DNA of 64,000 bases. Origin: Ovis canadensis (taxonomy: Eukaryota; Chordata; Mammalia; Artiodactyla; Bovidae). The stretch lies in the NCBI RefSeq assembly GCF_042477335.2, contig NC_091247.1:226944001-227008000 (forward strand), written 5' to 3'. The notes beneath the pieces were generated by a model, which was not told the DNA's origin, did not search any database, and saw only the letters and a program-made list of their open reading frames with translations. Shown here piece after piece: positions 43,886-55,170 of this stretch (position 1 is its first letter; the number at the start of each line of letters is the position of its first letter). The translations under genes and the position numbers were made by a program.

Positions 43886-44440
43886 CTGTTTTCCCGCCTC
43901 CATTCCAAATCTTTGGGTAACAGAGATGCTCCATACGATGGGCCATGCTCACTCGTCGACTTTGCCTTAAGAGGGCATCTCAGCCCTTTCAGAGAAGCCC
44001 ATGAATACCACACCTCTGTCCCCACACCCTTCCAGTAAAAGCACACTCACATTCAGGAGTGATGCAGGCTTCACAGATCCTGGAAAGCTCCAGGACCCTG
44101 TCTTGACAAACTCTGATCTGGGGTGATGGAGGGGAATGCATCTTCTGGACCAAGATCATGAATATTATTTCTCGCAACTGGGCTTTTGTTAGGCATGGAG
44201 CAACAGAAAGCTCAAATTTACCAAGAAACTCTCTTCCGTACAGACTCAGATGTTTTCAGCATGACCCAGACAGAAGTGGGCCTTGGTATCTAATACCCTC
44301 CTAGACACACCAGGCCCTTGAGCTGGTGGGCACTCTTACAGTGACTGCGGGACGCAGGGCAGGACAGGGAAGTCAGCACTGAGGCGGCGTAGGCATCTCC
44401 ATTCCATTTTACACCTGGGGAGGTGTCCAGTAAGTGGGTT

Positions 44441-44690
44441 GCTGTTGTTGTTCAGTTGCTGGGTTGTGTTGAACTCCTCGCCACCCCATGGACTCCAGCA
44501 CACCAGGCTCCTTTGTCCTCCACTATCTCCTGGAGTTTGCTCGATTCATGTCCGTTGAGCTGGTGATGCCCTCTAACCGTCTCATCCTCTGCCGCCCCCT
44601 TCTCCTTTGGCCGTCAATCTTTCCCAGCATCAGGGTCTTTTCCAGTGAGTCAGCTCTTTGCATCAGGTGGCAAAGTTTGGGAGCTTCAGC
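44441..44690 (-). mobile_element. BovB LINE 3' end
   Basis: Minus strand: 'gttgttgttcagttgctggg' through 'gaccccatgg'-type block, 'ctcatcctctgccgccccct', and 'gcatcagggtcttttccagt'. Homology ends near 'gggagcttcag'. Confidence 0.88.
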
Positions 44691-44699
44691 AACAGCCCC

Positions 44700-45300
44700 G
44701 GATTTTATGACATCGTGTCTTACTCACTGTTTCTTTTGTCTTTGATTACGTTAAATTCATGTTACAGTCTCTTTCCAATAGTTTCTTGGCTGAAGTTCTA
44801 GGAATTTCACCCCGACATTTGTGTTTGCTTTCCTTGCCTCGTGGTGGCCTGTTTCCCTGTGTGTTGTATAATTTGGGCCATGAGGTTACTTCCATCCAGG
44901 CTTTATCCGTGGAAACCCCAGAGGCCTGGCTTGTGCACCTGCCCCTCCAGAGCAGCTTTGTGGTTGCTCTGCCTAGAAGCCTAGGGCGGGCACAGCCTGG
45001 AGCCACTGCTATGCCAGTCAGTTTAGGCTCTCTCCTCCCGCCTAACCCACCCCAGTCTGAAGGCAGACCCTTGACTACAGATTCTCAGATGTACAGGCTT
45101 TTTCTTACCTCAAGTTCATGTGGCCAGAGACAAGTTTTCTTGTCCTCTCTGTCACCAGGCAGATCTTTCTCCCAGCTGCCCGTTTATTAGGGGTGCCGCC
45201 CCCCGAGACCTCTGGCTTTCTGGGAAGGACTCAGTTGCGCCCTCCATCGTCCTGCTTGCTGGCGTCGTATCTCCCAGCTGCTGGTTTTCACCTCTCTGTC
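44700..45300. other. Intronic sequence, unassigned
   Basis: 44700-44900 is T-rich and may be an old repeat that I cannot assign. No exon supported. Confidence 0.3.
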
Positions 45301-45306
45301 TCAGCG

Positions 45307-45522
45307 TGTGAAAGTGTTAGTCACTCAGTCATGTCTGACTCTTTGCGACCCCATGGACTGGAGCCATGTCCATGGCTCCTCTGTCCATGTGGATTCTCTA
45401 GGCAAGAATACTGGAGTGGGTTGCCATGCCCTTCTCCAGGGGATCTTCCCGACCCAGGTATCCAATCCGGGTCTCCTGCATTGCAGGCAGGTTCCTTACC
45501 ATCTGAGCCACCAGGGAAGCCC
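45307..45522 (-). mobile_element. Bov-tA SINE
   Basis: Minus-strand complete copy from 'gtgaaagtgttagtcactca' to 'gagccaccagggaagccc'. The centre is slightly rearranged ('gagccatgtccatggctcct'). Confidence 0.92.
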
Positions 45523-45631
45523 CCCTCTCCCTACCCCACAAGGCTGCCACACCTTCATTTAGCATCTGGGTTTTTAGTTGACAGTCTTTTCCTGTGGTTT
45601 AATTGTTATGCTAATTTGAGTACAACTCTCG

Positions 45632-45765
45632 GAGTATAATAGTTAAGAATGCAGACTCTGGAGCTGGACTGCCTGGGCTTGAATCCCTGCTCCGCCAGCA
45701 TGAGATGTGCTCCGTCTCTTCAGCTGTGAAATGGGGATAGCAGAGAGCTGGAGCTGCTTCAAGCG
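45632..45765 (+). repeat. MIR SINE relic, 5' half well preserved
   Basis: 'gtataatagttaagaatgca', 'gactctggagctggactgcc', 'tgggcttgaatccctgctcc', '..cagctgtgaaatggggatag' closely follow the MIR tRNA-related head and core. Confidence 0.85.
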
Positions 45766-45779
45766 CTAGAGGGTGTTGA

Positions 45780-46265
45780 CAGAAAACAGAAGAACGCCGG
45801 TTGTTTTGCAAAAATAGGTGCATTCGGGAATAGCAAAGAATTGCAATTCAGGATGTGCAACCTATGGCAAACCACAGGCAAGTCCAGGGCACCATTCTTT
45901 TGTAAGAGAGAAGGGGAGTTTGGAGGGGCTGTTGTAAACAAAAGTCCATTGGAGGAAACGGGGAGTTCCAAGTGTAGTGGTTTTTCATTGGCTGAATTGT
46001 CCCAGTCTCTCATTGGCTGGGCTGTTGCCAGGCAAGGAGAAATTCCTCCTTCCTCCAGCTGGGTAGTAGTAACCTTCTTCCTGCTGGAGATGCAATGGTA
46101 TGCCTCTTACTGTTGGGTCTGCGACTGACCGGGAGTGCTAGGATGTGAGGGCTCCCCCTTCTGGCCTCCTGGCTCCATGTTAAATGAGGTTTCTGTTAAG
46201 ATACTTGAGATCACTCCGTATCGAATTATTGTATATTGCAAGCATTATGCTGGCCTTCAGTAAAA
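45780..46265 (+). repeat. Possible LTR-like segment with repeated ATTGG boxes
   Basis: Three ATTGG (inverted CCAAT) motifs lie within about 75 bp, in 'gtccattgga', 'tttcattggctg' and 'tctcattggctggg'. The flanking sequence reads like an old repeat. I cannot name the family; it could instead be a single-copy regulatory element. Confidence 0.3.
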
Positions 46266-46271
46266 TCAATA

Positions 46272-46400
46272 TTGTTGTTGTTCAGGCGCTATGTCATGTC
46301 TGACTCTTTGCGATCCAAGGACTGAGGCACTCCAGGCTCCCCTGTCCTTCAGTATCTCCTGCTGTTTGCTCAAATTCATGTCCATTGAGTCAGTGGTGCT
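46272..46400 (-). mobile_element. BovB LINE 3' fragment
   Basis: 'attgttgttgttcaggcgct', 'gtctgactctttgcgatcca', '..tgctcaaattcatgtccatt', ends at 'gtcagtggtgct'. Followed by AT-rich DNA. Confidence 0.85.
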
Positions 46401-46810
46401 AATATTTTAATTATATAATAATTATTAGATTAATTATGTAAATTAATATCAGATATGGTATAAATATACTGATAAGGAATATCTTAGTGATAATACTAAT
46501 ATTATTATCATTCTGGCCTGTGGTGATTATCCTCACTTTTTTACAAGCTCAGTTCTGCATTTAGACATGTATAATTTTTTAGGCAACAATACTAGGGGAT
46601 ATGTAGGGAAGAGTTTTCAGGTTGTGTAGTTCCCTAAATTGACTTTTAAGTGGTGAATGCAAAATAGTTGCCATATCCTCCAGGTATCACTGCTTCTTCC
46701 CAGGCACTTTCAGAGCCTGTATATACCTGTCTCTAGTTCTCCTAAGTTGCAGGCCATCTTTGGACTCTGGTGGAATCTGGCTCAGCCACATACCTGCCAG
46801 CTCTGATTCA
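46401..46810. other. AT-rich intronic sequence
   Basis: Unusually AT-rich for this window, especially 46400-46510 with TAAT/ATTA motifs. No gene or assignable repeat. Confidence 0.45.
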
Positions 46811-46812
46811 TC

Positions 46813-46982
46813 TTGCTGCTGCTGCTGCTGCTAAGTCGCTTCAGTCATGTCCGACTCTGTGCGACCCCATAGACAGCAGCCCACCAGGCTCCCCTGTCCC
46901 TGGGATTCTCCAGGCAAGAACACTGGAGTGGGTTGCCGTTTCCTTCTCCAATGCATGAAAGTGAAAAGTGAAAGTGAAGTCA
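46813..46982 (-). mobile_element. Bov-A2 SINE, truncated to one monomer plus linker
   Basis: (CTG)n start, 'ctaagtcgcttcagtcatgt', 'ccatagacagcagcccacca', then the linker 'aatgcatgaaagtgaaaagt', ending 'gaaagtgaagtca' without the second monomer. Confidence 0.9.
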
Positions 46983-47149
46983 ACTACACACTTTCAAATC
47001 ACAATTCAAGTGATTCCTTTTGTAAAATAAAGAAGTGATCTTATTTTATGTATTTAAAATTCAGATTTTTAAAGACTGCTTCCTAAAAGAGGGCTTAACG
47101 ACATACGGTTTGCTATCTTAAAAGACTAAGGTGTTCTTCGTACCATCTT

Positions 47150-47253
47150 TTATCTTTTTTTTGCCCCGTCTCACAGCTTGTGGGATCTTAGTTCCTCAAG
47201 AGATCAAACCTATGTTCCCTGCAGTGGCAGCACTGGACCACCAGGAAAATCCC
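47150..47253 (-). mobile_element. CHR-2-type SINE
   Basis: T-rich tail, 'cacagcttgtgggatcttag', 'ttcctcaagagatcaaacct', 'agcactggaccaccaggaaa'. Internally deleted. Confidence 0.8.
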
Positions 47254-47299
47254 TTTGTACCATCCTTTTAATTTTCTGTAAGGTTATAATTTTTAACTT

Positions 47300-47560
47300 A
47301 ACAACCAGGTGGAAAAATGAGGCTAATCTCCGAAAGCAAGTCCTTCAGTTCTGACTCATCTTGCATCTGTGCAAATCCTCCAGCCCTCATCTGGCCAACA
47401 TCCTCAGGGCCAGATGTCACGGCGGAATTCCTGTTATTTCTGAATGATGACGCAGTCAGTTGCTGCCCTGTGGAACGCGTCAGGGCGGCAGCCTGGGGAT
47501 GTTTTTGCACAAGATCTCCACCACGTCAGGTAGACAGAGACTCTAAATAGCCTCGCTTCT
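47300..47560. other. Non-repetitive patch with clustered factor-like motifs
   Basis: No repeat signature. It contains 'gaatgatgacgcagtcag' (AP-1/MAF-like) near 47440-47458 and 'gccagatgtcac'. It is balanced in base composition and flanked by retroposons. This might be a conserved intronic element; the basis is motif reading only. Confidence 0.25.
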
Positions 47561-47696
47561 GGTCAGATCAGGTTTTGTGGCTAAATGAGCCCTGACAACA
47601 TCTGAGTTTCCAAGTTCTTGGCATATCTGAACCTCAGATGGAGTCTTGCAGTGGTGGGGGAAGTGACTGGACCTGACTCCCACTCCAGCGAGTCTT

Positions 47697-47902
47697 CACA
47701 GGGAGCTCAGTGGTCAAGAACCTACCTGCCAAGCAGGAGTCATGGGCTTGACCCTTGGGTCGGGAAGATCCCCTGGACGAGGAAATGGCAACCCACTCCA
47801 GTGTTCTTGCCTGGGAAATCCCATGGACAGAGGAGCCTAGTGGGCTGCAGTCCATGGGGTCGCAGAGACTTGGGTATGAATGAGCGACTGAGCGACTGAG
47901 CG
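47697..47902 (+). mobile_element. Bov-tA SINE
   Basis: Plus strand, 'cacagggagctcagtggtca' to 'cagtccatggggtcgcagag'. The tail is altered to 'gaatgagcgactgagcgact'. Confidence 0.9.
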
Positions 47903-48489
47903 TAGTATAGCGTGAACAGGACAAGTGGGGGTTTGTAGCCAAGAAGCAGGGTGAGGGTCAGTGGATGGGAAAGCTGGAAGAGGAGACATGCGGGGAAGGG
48001 GGACTCTCATTGACCCACTCCACCGAATTCTAGCTGAAGGCCAGCCAAGTGGTGAGACACGGGGAGCTCAGATAGCAGGGTGGGGGGTTTTCACTAAACT
48101 GACTCAGAATTCTTGCTCAAAGTGGATTCTGCAAGGACAGAGAGTGGAGCCCAAGGTCAGCCCTCATCCAGCAGAGAGCTCCAAGGAGACTGATTAAAGC
48201 TAGGTCAAGAGGGAAGTCTTCATCGGTGTCCACTGGGCATTTGCTTTTCACCTCTGCCTGGAGGAGCCTCAGCCGCGGGGGGCGTCTGATGGAGGAGGCA
48301 GGCCCAGTCCTGAGATCCTCACAAGGAGAGAGGCGGGCAGCCTGAGGATTGTTGGCTGAGCTGGGTTGAGGGGAGAAAGATCCTGGGGACTCGGGATCCA
48401 GGGGACACTGGAGGAATGGGCATGGAGAGCAAGAGGCCAGCTGGTGATGACTGCTAAGGTTGATGACCACCTACTGTGCACCAGGCCCA
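47903..48489. other. Intronic sequence, unique
   Basis: No exon or clear repeat. Confidence 0.4.
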
Positions 48490-48640
48490 CCCTGAGCCTC
48501 TGACATCGCTGAATGCATTTACAGTCTTGGGATCCTTGCGGGGAAGGTGTTCTTCTGACTCTAGTCTTACAGATGAGGAAACGGAGGCACAGTTAAACAG
48601 AGGAGAGGTGATCAGCTCAAGACAGTCAGCTGTTAACGGA
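48490..48640 (-). repeat. MIR-family SINE relic, inverted
   Basis: 'tagtcttacagatgaggaaa', 'cggaggcacagttaaacaga', and '..gatcagctcaagacagtcag' are in inverted MIR order. Confidence 0.7.
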
Positions 48641-48699
48641 TAACCCCACCATCCATCCCAGGCCAGCTGGCTCCAGAGTCCACACCCCAAATCACGGCT

Positions 48700-50540
48700 C
48701 TCTCCTGCCTTTTACTATTAATATAATCACTGTACAAGAGACGAGTTGGAGGGGAGGGACAGGGGCATCCAGACCGAGGGCAGAGGCTGGGTAGAGGCCC
48801 GGAGATAGGTAGTGGGCAGAAAGACTGGGGAACAGTGGTCGCCTTGTCTCCTAGCGGGGGTGGGGCTGGGGGCGCTCCAGGAGGGGGCCTGGAGGGGCTT
48901 CGTAGGAGTTGCAGCGGAGACCAAGGAGCAGTGGCCGCGGTCTGCAGGAGTCTTGGCCACCTCGCTGGAAATTTGCAGCTCATCCCGCAGGCTGGGGCCT
49001 CCGCGGAAGCCTCAGAGCCAATAGGCAGGTCATGTCTGGGTGGCAGAGTGGCTTGATCGGCCAGCTGCAGGGTGGAGTCCTGTAGACTGAGAGGCCAGGA
49101 GGCCAGGTCAGGGGAAGGGGAGGTGGTGAAGTCTCGAGTCCTTGGGCCCTGAAGGTGGGCAGGTTCCCCAGTCCAGCAGGGGCTGGGGGACAGCAGGGGC
49201 CGGGGGTCAGTGGGGGAGGGGTGCTACCTGCCCAGGCTTTGCATGGGGAGGGTCCTAGCCTCTCCCAGGATCAGGCCAGGGTTCAGTCCACAGCCCACTA
49301 TGAAGGAAGCCAGGACTGGAATGGGGACTCCAGTGTCCATCCTGGCCTGTGACCGGCCAGGTGACATCAGGACCTGGGGCCCCCACGTCCACTGTGGTGA
49401 GGGAATCAGACCACCCTGCTGGCAGAGAATCAGGTCCCCAGCTGGGGACTGTGGGCCAGCCCGGCTGGGGCCAGCCCTCGGTAAGGGGTCCCTGTTGCTG
49501 GAAGGGTGGGGGGCTCCCCTTCACACCTCCCAGTGAATCTCAGCAGCAGCTTCTCCTGCATTAAATGTATCACCTGGTGGACGGAGCCACGTCCTCCAGA
49601 AGCAGGAGGATGGTGGCTGGGGCGGAGGCCTTAGATTCAGCAGAGTCCAGCTGACCCACCGTCATTGCCTCCTCACTGGGCTCTGTGAGCTTTATTTACA
49701 AAGTCAAGGACGCAGGCTCTCCCCCCACCACTGACCTTCACCACCCCTGGAACCAGTCATTCTTGGAAGAAGTAAGTGAAAAGACCCTTCCAGAGCCCCC
49801 GTCCCCCCCAGCCCTGGTCCACAATCGCAGGCTCCTCTCCTGGGCTTCCCATCGTCAGTCTGAACTCTGGTTGCCCGTGCAGTCCTTGCTCTTTCCAAGG
49901 ATTCTTCTAAGAAAAGGCTGCTGGCCAGGAAAGTGCCTGGGGAGGAGAGGAAACTGGACATCAAGCCCAGTCCACCCAGCTCTGCCCAGCGTGGCCCCGG
50001 TCCACCTGGCTGCACAGTGGGGATGTGGCTTGGAGCTGCATTTATCTGGGTTGGGAAAGGCAGAGCAGCCCCCCGCTCTGTGGGCGTTCAGGGGCCACGA
50101 TGCTTTGGCCAGAAGTTACCTGTCACCTCCGGTCTCCTAGAGTCTGAGTGCCTGTTAGAGAAGCCGGGAGTAGGGGACGAACGTGTCTCCGCTTTGCTGG
50201 GCGTTGGGCCCGACCTTGCCACATTCGGCTGTGAGGTTTCCTGGACACAGAGGTCAAAGCCGGGGTCTGGGTGGGCGGGGTGCAGGCTCTGTCTGGAGAA
50301 GCTGATGCCCTGGTATGTCGGGGCTGCCTTCATCAGTTGCCATAGACTGAAATCGACTTTCTTATAGTTCTGGAGGCTCATTCAACCCTCCCAGGGACAG
50401 CCCGAGACTTGGGGGCATAGGGGCTTGCAGGGGAGGCGGCTGAGTGGGGAGCAGAGCCAGTCTGGAGGACCGGGAAGCCTGGAATCTCTCCTGCTTTACC
50501 ACAGGGACCTACCTATAGACCAGAATCAGGGTTCCACAAA
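48700..50540. other. Intronic sequence, GC-rich, unique
   Basis: No supported exon. 48830-49030 has locally raised CpG density and a CCAAT box in 'cagagccaatagg' (49014-49025), so a weak alternative promoter is possible but unsupported. Confidence 0.35.
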
Positions 50541-50545
50541 AAAAA

Positions 50546-50795
50546 ACAAAGCTCCAATACTTTGGTCACCTGACGCGAAGAGCCCACTCATTGGAAAAGG
50601 CCCTGATGCTGGGAAAGATGGAGGGCAAAAGGAGTAGGGGGCGGCAGAGGATGAGATGGTTGGATGGCATCACCAACTCAACAGACAGGAGTTTGAGCAA
50701 ACTCCGAGAGATACTGAAGGCCGGGAAAGCCTGGCGCTGCAGTCCTTGGGGTCGCAAAGAGTTCGACACGACTGAGCGACTGAATAACGACAAGA
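50546..50795 (+). mobile_element. BovB LINE 3' end
   Basis: Plus strand from 'aaagctccaatactttggtc' through 'gaggatgagatggttggatg' to 'ctgagcgactgaataacgac'. Several small deletions. Confidence 0.9.
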
Positions 50796-51159
50796 GTTGC
50801 ACAGCACTCTCCCGGGAGAGACCTTGAGAACCAATTGTTGAAGATGAGAAACTGAGGCTTGCCAGAGTCTCTAGTGGATGCCGTTTTGGGATCTAAGAAC
50901 AGGGACGTCTCCTGGTCAGAATGCCCACCCCCACCCCACCCCAGGCCTGGGATCCAGATCCAGAAGGAGGAGGGGAGGGTTCTGAGAGCAGAGGAGAGAG
51001 GCCGCTAGTCTGGGGAAGGGGGGCCCAAGTGGGTCCTGGTGGCAGCGGGGTGGGGGCAGGAGCTCTGCTGGTAGGGAGAAGGCTTGAGGGGACCGTGAAC
51101 ATGTCAGGAGATGTCAGATGGCAGAGCTCGGATGGAATGGTGAGCGCCCCCTGACAGCA

Positions 51160-51237
51160 GAGACCCTGGCTTTTTTGTCCCCTGCTGTGTTTCCAACACC
51201 TAATGCCAGGCATGCAGTAGGTGCTCAATAAATGTCT
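51160..51237 (+). repeat. L2-like LINE 3' relic
   Basis: 'tgtgtttccaacacctaatg', 'ccaggcatgcagtaggtgct', 'caataaatgt' match the L2 3' terminus. Confidence 0.6.
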
Positions 51238-51425
51238 CCATCATTTATTAAAGCCCTGGGGAGGTGAGCTTTGTCTCCCCAGCAGTACAGCATCCCTGCC
51301 CCCATGCTTCTTAGCTGACAGCTCAAGCAGACAGCTCACCCCCCCTCACCTTCACTGTCTCCGTCTCTGAAACAGGGGTAATAATAGTTGGTACTGACTC
51401 TGAAATCACCAGAAGGGACACTTTT

Positions 51426-51757
51426 CCCTGGAGTATCTTGGACTGCAAGGAGATGCAACCAGTCCATCCTAAAGGAAATCAACCCTGAATATTCATTGGA
51501 AGGACTGAAGCGGAAGCTCCAATACTTCGGCCACCTGATGTGAAGAGCCCACTCATTGGAGAAGACTCTGATGCTGGGAAAGATTGAAGGCAGGAGGAGA
51601 AGGGGGCGACAGAGGATGAAATGGTTGGATGGCATCAGCTCAATGGACATGAGTTTGAGGAAGTTCTGAGAGATGGTGAATTACAGGAAAGCCTGGAGTG
51701 CTGCAGTCCATGGGGCCGCAAAGAACTGGACACAACTGAGCTACTGAACAGCAACAA
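51426..51757 (+). mobile_element. BovB LINE 3' end, first of a tandem pair
   Basis: 'cttggactgcaaggagatgc', 'caaccagtccatcctaaagg', '..tcattggagaagactctgat', ending 'ctgagctactgaacagcaac'. Confidence 0.9.
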
Positions 51758-51787
51758 CGATGAAGCCAGAGAGAAAAGCTCCCCAAG

Positions 51788-51968
51788 TCTGAAGACTGAA
51801 GGCAGAAGGAGAAGCAGGCGGCACAGGCTGAGATGGTTGGATCGCATCACCGATTCAGTGAACACGAATTTGAGCAAACTCCAGGAGATAGTGAAGGGGA
51901 GCCTGGCTTGCTGCAGTCCGTGGAATCGCAAAGAGTGGGGCATGACTCAGTGACTGAACAACAACCTC
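51788..51968 (+). mobile_element. BovB LINE 3' end, second of a tandem pair
   Basis: A shorter, more diverged copy in the same orientation only about 30 bp downstream: 'gaaggcagaaggagaagcag', 'ggttggatcgcatcaccgat', 'atgactcagtgactgaacaa'. Its different truncation point and substitutions indicate an independent insertion. Confidence 0.9.
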
Positions 51969-53009
51969 GAGGGCAGGACCCACCCACCTCTGCTGGTGGT
52001 GCCCCCACCCCAGGCTGGGCACAGGGGCGCCTCTGAAAGTCCCCCCACTCATGAACTATACAGTACATTCTGCTTCTGATGGCCTGGTGCCCATCCAGCC
52101 TGAGGACTGGTTGTCCAGCCTTGGGACAGTCACTGAGAACCATCGCATTGCAAAGCCTTCGGAGATGACCAGTCTAATCGCCAGGTGATGCTGGTGTCAC
52201 CGTGGGTGGTGGGGGCTCAGGCCTGACTCCAGTCTCTTTCTGCGACTGTCAGCCAACAGTAAGCCACCCTTTGGCGTGTATCCCACAACCATGTGAATGG
52301 TCTCGTCCCACCTCCCCTCAGCACGGGGGTCTTGCCCATCTCAGAGAAAGGAGACATGGGTCAGGTACTCCCCTCAGGGCTCTCAGTGCCTGGGTGGGGC
52401 CCCTCCCGGGTGTCCATGCCCCCAGAGTGCAGAGCCACTGGCCGGTGGGATTCCTCAGCGAACTGGAGGGATAGTCCCAGCCTGCTGTGGGGAGCACCAG
52501 CCTTTGCCACCAGGGGGCGGAAGTGCCCCTCCAAGCGGGCAGGGTGCAGCCGGCTGAGGTCAGCGCCAGCAAGAGGTCCACGGAGCTGGCGGCTGGCTGC
52601 CTCTTCTCCACTCCTGTACTACCCCTGGTGGCCTAGAAGCCTGGAGGCCTGGGTTCCAGGGCCGCACGGACTTCCTGGCATCCTGCTCCCAGGTGTCAGG
52701 CTGTCCATCTGTGAAGTGGGCACATGACTGAGCCATGCCCAGGGGTTTGCAGAGTCCCTGAGATACTTCCGAGCAACCCCAGGCGTCACCCTCAAAGATC
52801 CTGGCCGGGGTTCCTAGCCCCGAAGGACTTTCTGATGCCAAGTCCCAGTGCCTTGAGCCCATCCTAAAGGTCATTGCCAGTCCTTGCACCTTGACCATGA
52901 AGACAAAACCTCTGGACCAGCCCCTCAGCACAGTCACCTCGAGGATCGAAGACACCTGGGCCGCCATCTCCTGCCACAGCTACAGGGGGCATGTGGCTCC
53001 TGAAGGGCT
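51969..53009. other. Intronic sequence, unique
   Basis: No exon or clear repeat. Confidence 0.4.
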
Positions 53010-53325
53010 TTGTCGTTGTTCAGTCACTAAGTCGTGTCCAGCTCTTGGCCACTCCGTGGACTGCAGCACGCCAGGCTTCCCTGTCCTTTACCATCTCATG
53101 GAGGTGGCTCAAACCCATGTCCATTGAGTTGCTGATGCCATCCAGCCATCTCATCCTCTGTTGTCCCCTTCTCCTCCTGCCCCCAATCCTTCCTAGCCTT
53201 AGGTTCTTTTTCAATGAGTTGGCTCTTCACATCAGGTGGTCAAGGTATTGTAGCTTCAGTATCAGTCCGAATGAATAGTCAGGGTTAATTTCCTTTAGGA
53301 CTGACTGGTTTGATCTCCTTGCAGG
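53010..53325 (-). mobile_element. BovB LINE 3' end
   Basis: Minus strand from 'gtcgttgttcagtcactaag' to 'tgactggtttgatctccttg', reaching about 300 bp into the ORF C-terminus. Confidence 0.92.
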
Positions 53326-54687
53326 AGAAGGGTTTTATGGGATCTCAGTCCCATGTCCCTCAACCCCATCCATCTTACTGATGGGCAGACCAAGATCCGA
53401 GAGGTCACCAGACTTGATGGCAGGTCCAGTGGACCCCCGTTCTGCCCAGGGCTCCCTCCCCCAACAGAAAGAAAAGCCCTGTGGGTCCCCCTTAGTGACC
53501 AGGGTCCTGCACCAGGTACTGACCTCCCGCTGGTGGGGGAGGGGCTGGGATGAAGTTTCGCTCCTGAAGGAGGAGAGGATGTGGTTGATGCCATCAGGCC
53601 TGGCACAGCTTTTGCAGCAAGGTTACTCTGGCAGCCTCAGGGGTGCATGAATGGGTACCCCTGTCTCCCATTCCCTTGAACAGAGGGCATTCCCTTCCCT
53701 GCATCCCAGGCACACACGGGCCCAACCCAGCCCCACCCCGCCGTACGGTTGCTCAGTCCCCAACCCCTTACCTGGTGCAGAAGCCTCCATGAGTGAGTGG
53801 AGGGCCCAGTGGGCACCGGGAGACCTCCTGCCTGCCTGCGGGGGCAGCATCCCAGTCAGAGTGGTCATGTGGGGCCTCAGGCCCGGGAGGCCCGGTCATC
53901 TGACATTTCCCAGGAAGCCAGAAATCAGGGCTTCTGTGTCAGTGCTCCGTGGTGAAACCCTGGCTGTGGGCAGTTTGGGTGTTTTGTTTTTCTCCCCCGC
54001 ACCGCGAGCTGTGCAGAACACGTTTAGGGGCCGGACTTGGTCTTTGGCCTCCCCGTTGCCCTCTGCTTTAGGGGCTGGGATGGTTTGTCTCCTCCCAGCC
54101 TCTGCCTCAGATTCTGGCCCTGGGGGCTGCCTGCTCCCCTGCCTGTCCAGCCCCTACCCACCCCGAACCCCTCCCTGCCTGTCACCAGCCCAAACACAGA
54201 AGACCCCTGGGTCTCCACTACACCCCCAGCACTGGGCCGTTGGTTGCAGACGGATCGTACAGAGGTCTGCTGCTGGGCTTAGGGGGTGCAGTTAAGCATT
54301 TAGCACCGACGGGGCATGGCTTTTAAATCCTTGAGCCAGCCAGCCCCACCTCCGGCATTTCTGGCTGGCCACTTCTCCCGGCCCCTCCTCTTCTAGCCCC
54401 GCTCCTGCCCCGCTCCTTGGACTGCCCTTACCGCCCACATCCAGAACAGTCCAGCCTCCCTCTGCACTGAGCTGGCCCCTCGTGCCAGCCAGGTCCTGCC
54501 AGTGGCTGAGTTCTTCCCATCTGAGGGCACCGAGCGCACGAAGCCAGCGCCCTCCCCCGAGAGCCTGCCTCCAGCTCGGGAGCCCGCCCTTCACCCTGTC
54601 CACCGGGATGTGAACGGGCCCTGGTGGCTGTCTGCTGCATTTACACCAGGGGCAGTGACAGCGGTTCTGCCTCTGTCCAGGGCGGCA
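53326..54687. other. Intronic sequence, unique
   Basis: No supported exon or recognisable repeat. Confidence 0.4.
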
Positions 54688-55025
54688 ACTCTTTTTCTAT
54701 GTATAATTTTATTCATTAATTGACTCTGCTGGGTCTCCTCTGCTGCAAGGGCCCTTCTCCAGCTGCTGCCAGCAGGGCCTCTTCTCCCATTGCACACACA
54801 GCCTTCTCGTTGCCGTGGCTTCTCATCGCAGAGCCACGCTGTGGAGTGTGCAGGCTTCAGTAGTTGTGGCCCGTGGGCTCAGTAGTCACAGTTCCCCGGT
54901 TCTAGAGCACAGGCTTAATAGTTGTGACGCAGGGGCTTAGTTGCTCCGAGGTGTGTGGAATCTTCCCAAACCAGGGATCTACGTTGGCAGACACATTCCT
55001 TACCACTGAGCCACCAGGAAAGCCT
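54688..55025 (-). mobile_element. Long CHR-type SINE
   Basis: About 335 bp on the minus strand: 'attttattcattaattgact', 'gcagagccacgctgtggagt', 'agtagttgtggcccgtgggc', 'ggcttagttgctccgaggtg', and head 'actgagccaccaggaaagcc'. Longer than the CHR-2 copies, it fits a CHR-1-like subfamily. Confidence 0.8.
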
Positions 55026-55074
55026 CAGTGTGGCAATATTCACAGTGCACTGAATCCCCTCCCACCTGTGAGAC

Positions 55075-55170
55075 AGATATTTATCCATCCATTTAACCAA
55101 ATATTTCCCGCATACCTATTGTGTACTGACCTCAAGAATGCAGTGGTGAACTATATCATAGTCCTGGACC
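55075..55170 (-). repeat. L2-like relic
   Basis: 'catccatttaaccaaatatt', 'cccgcatacctattgtgtac', '..aatgcagtggtgaactatat' resemble an inverted L2 3' region. Confidence 0.45.

Noticed and set aside
48830..49030. Additional CpG-island promoter or exon
   Set aside because: CpG density is only mildly raised, with one CCAAT box and no convincing donor; kept only as a note.
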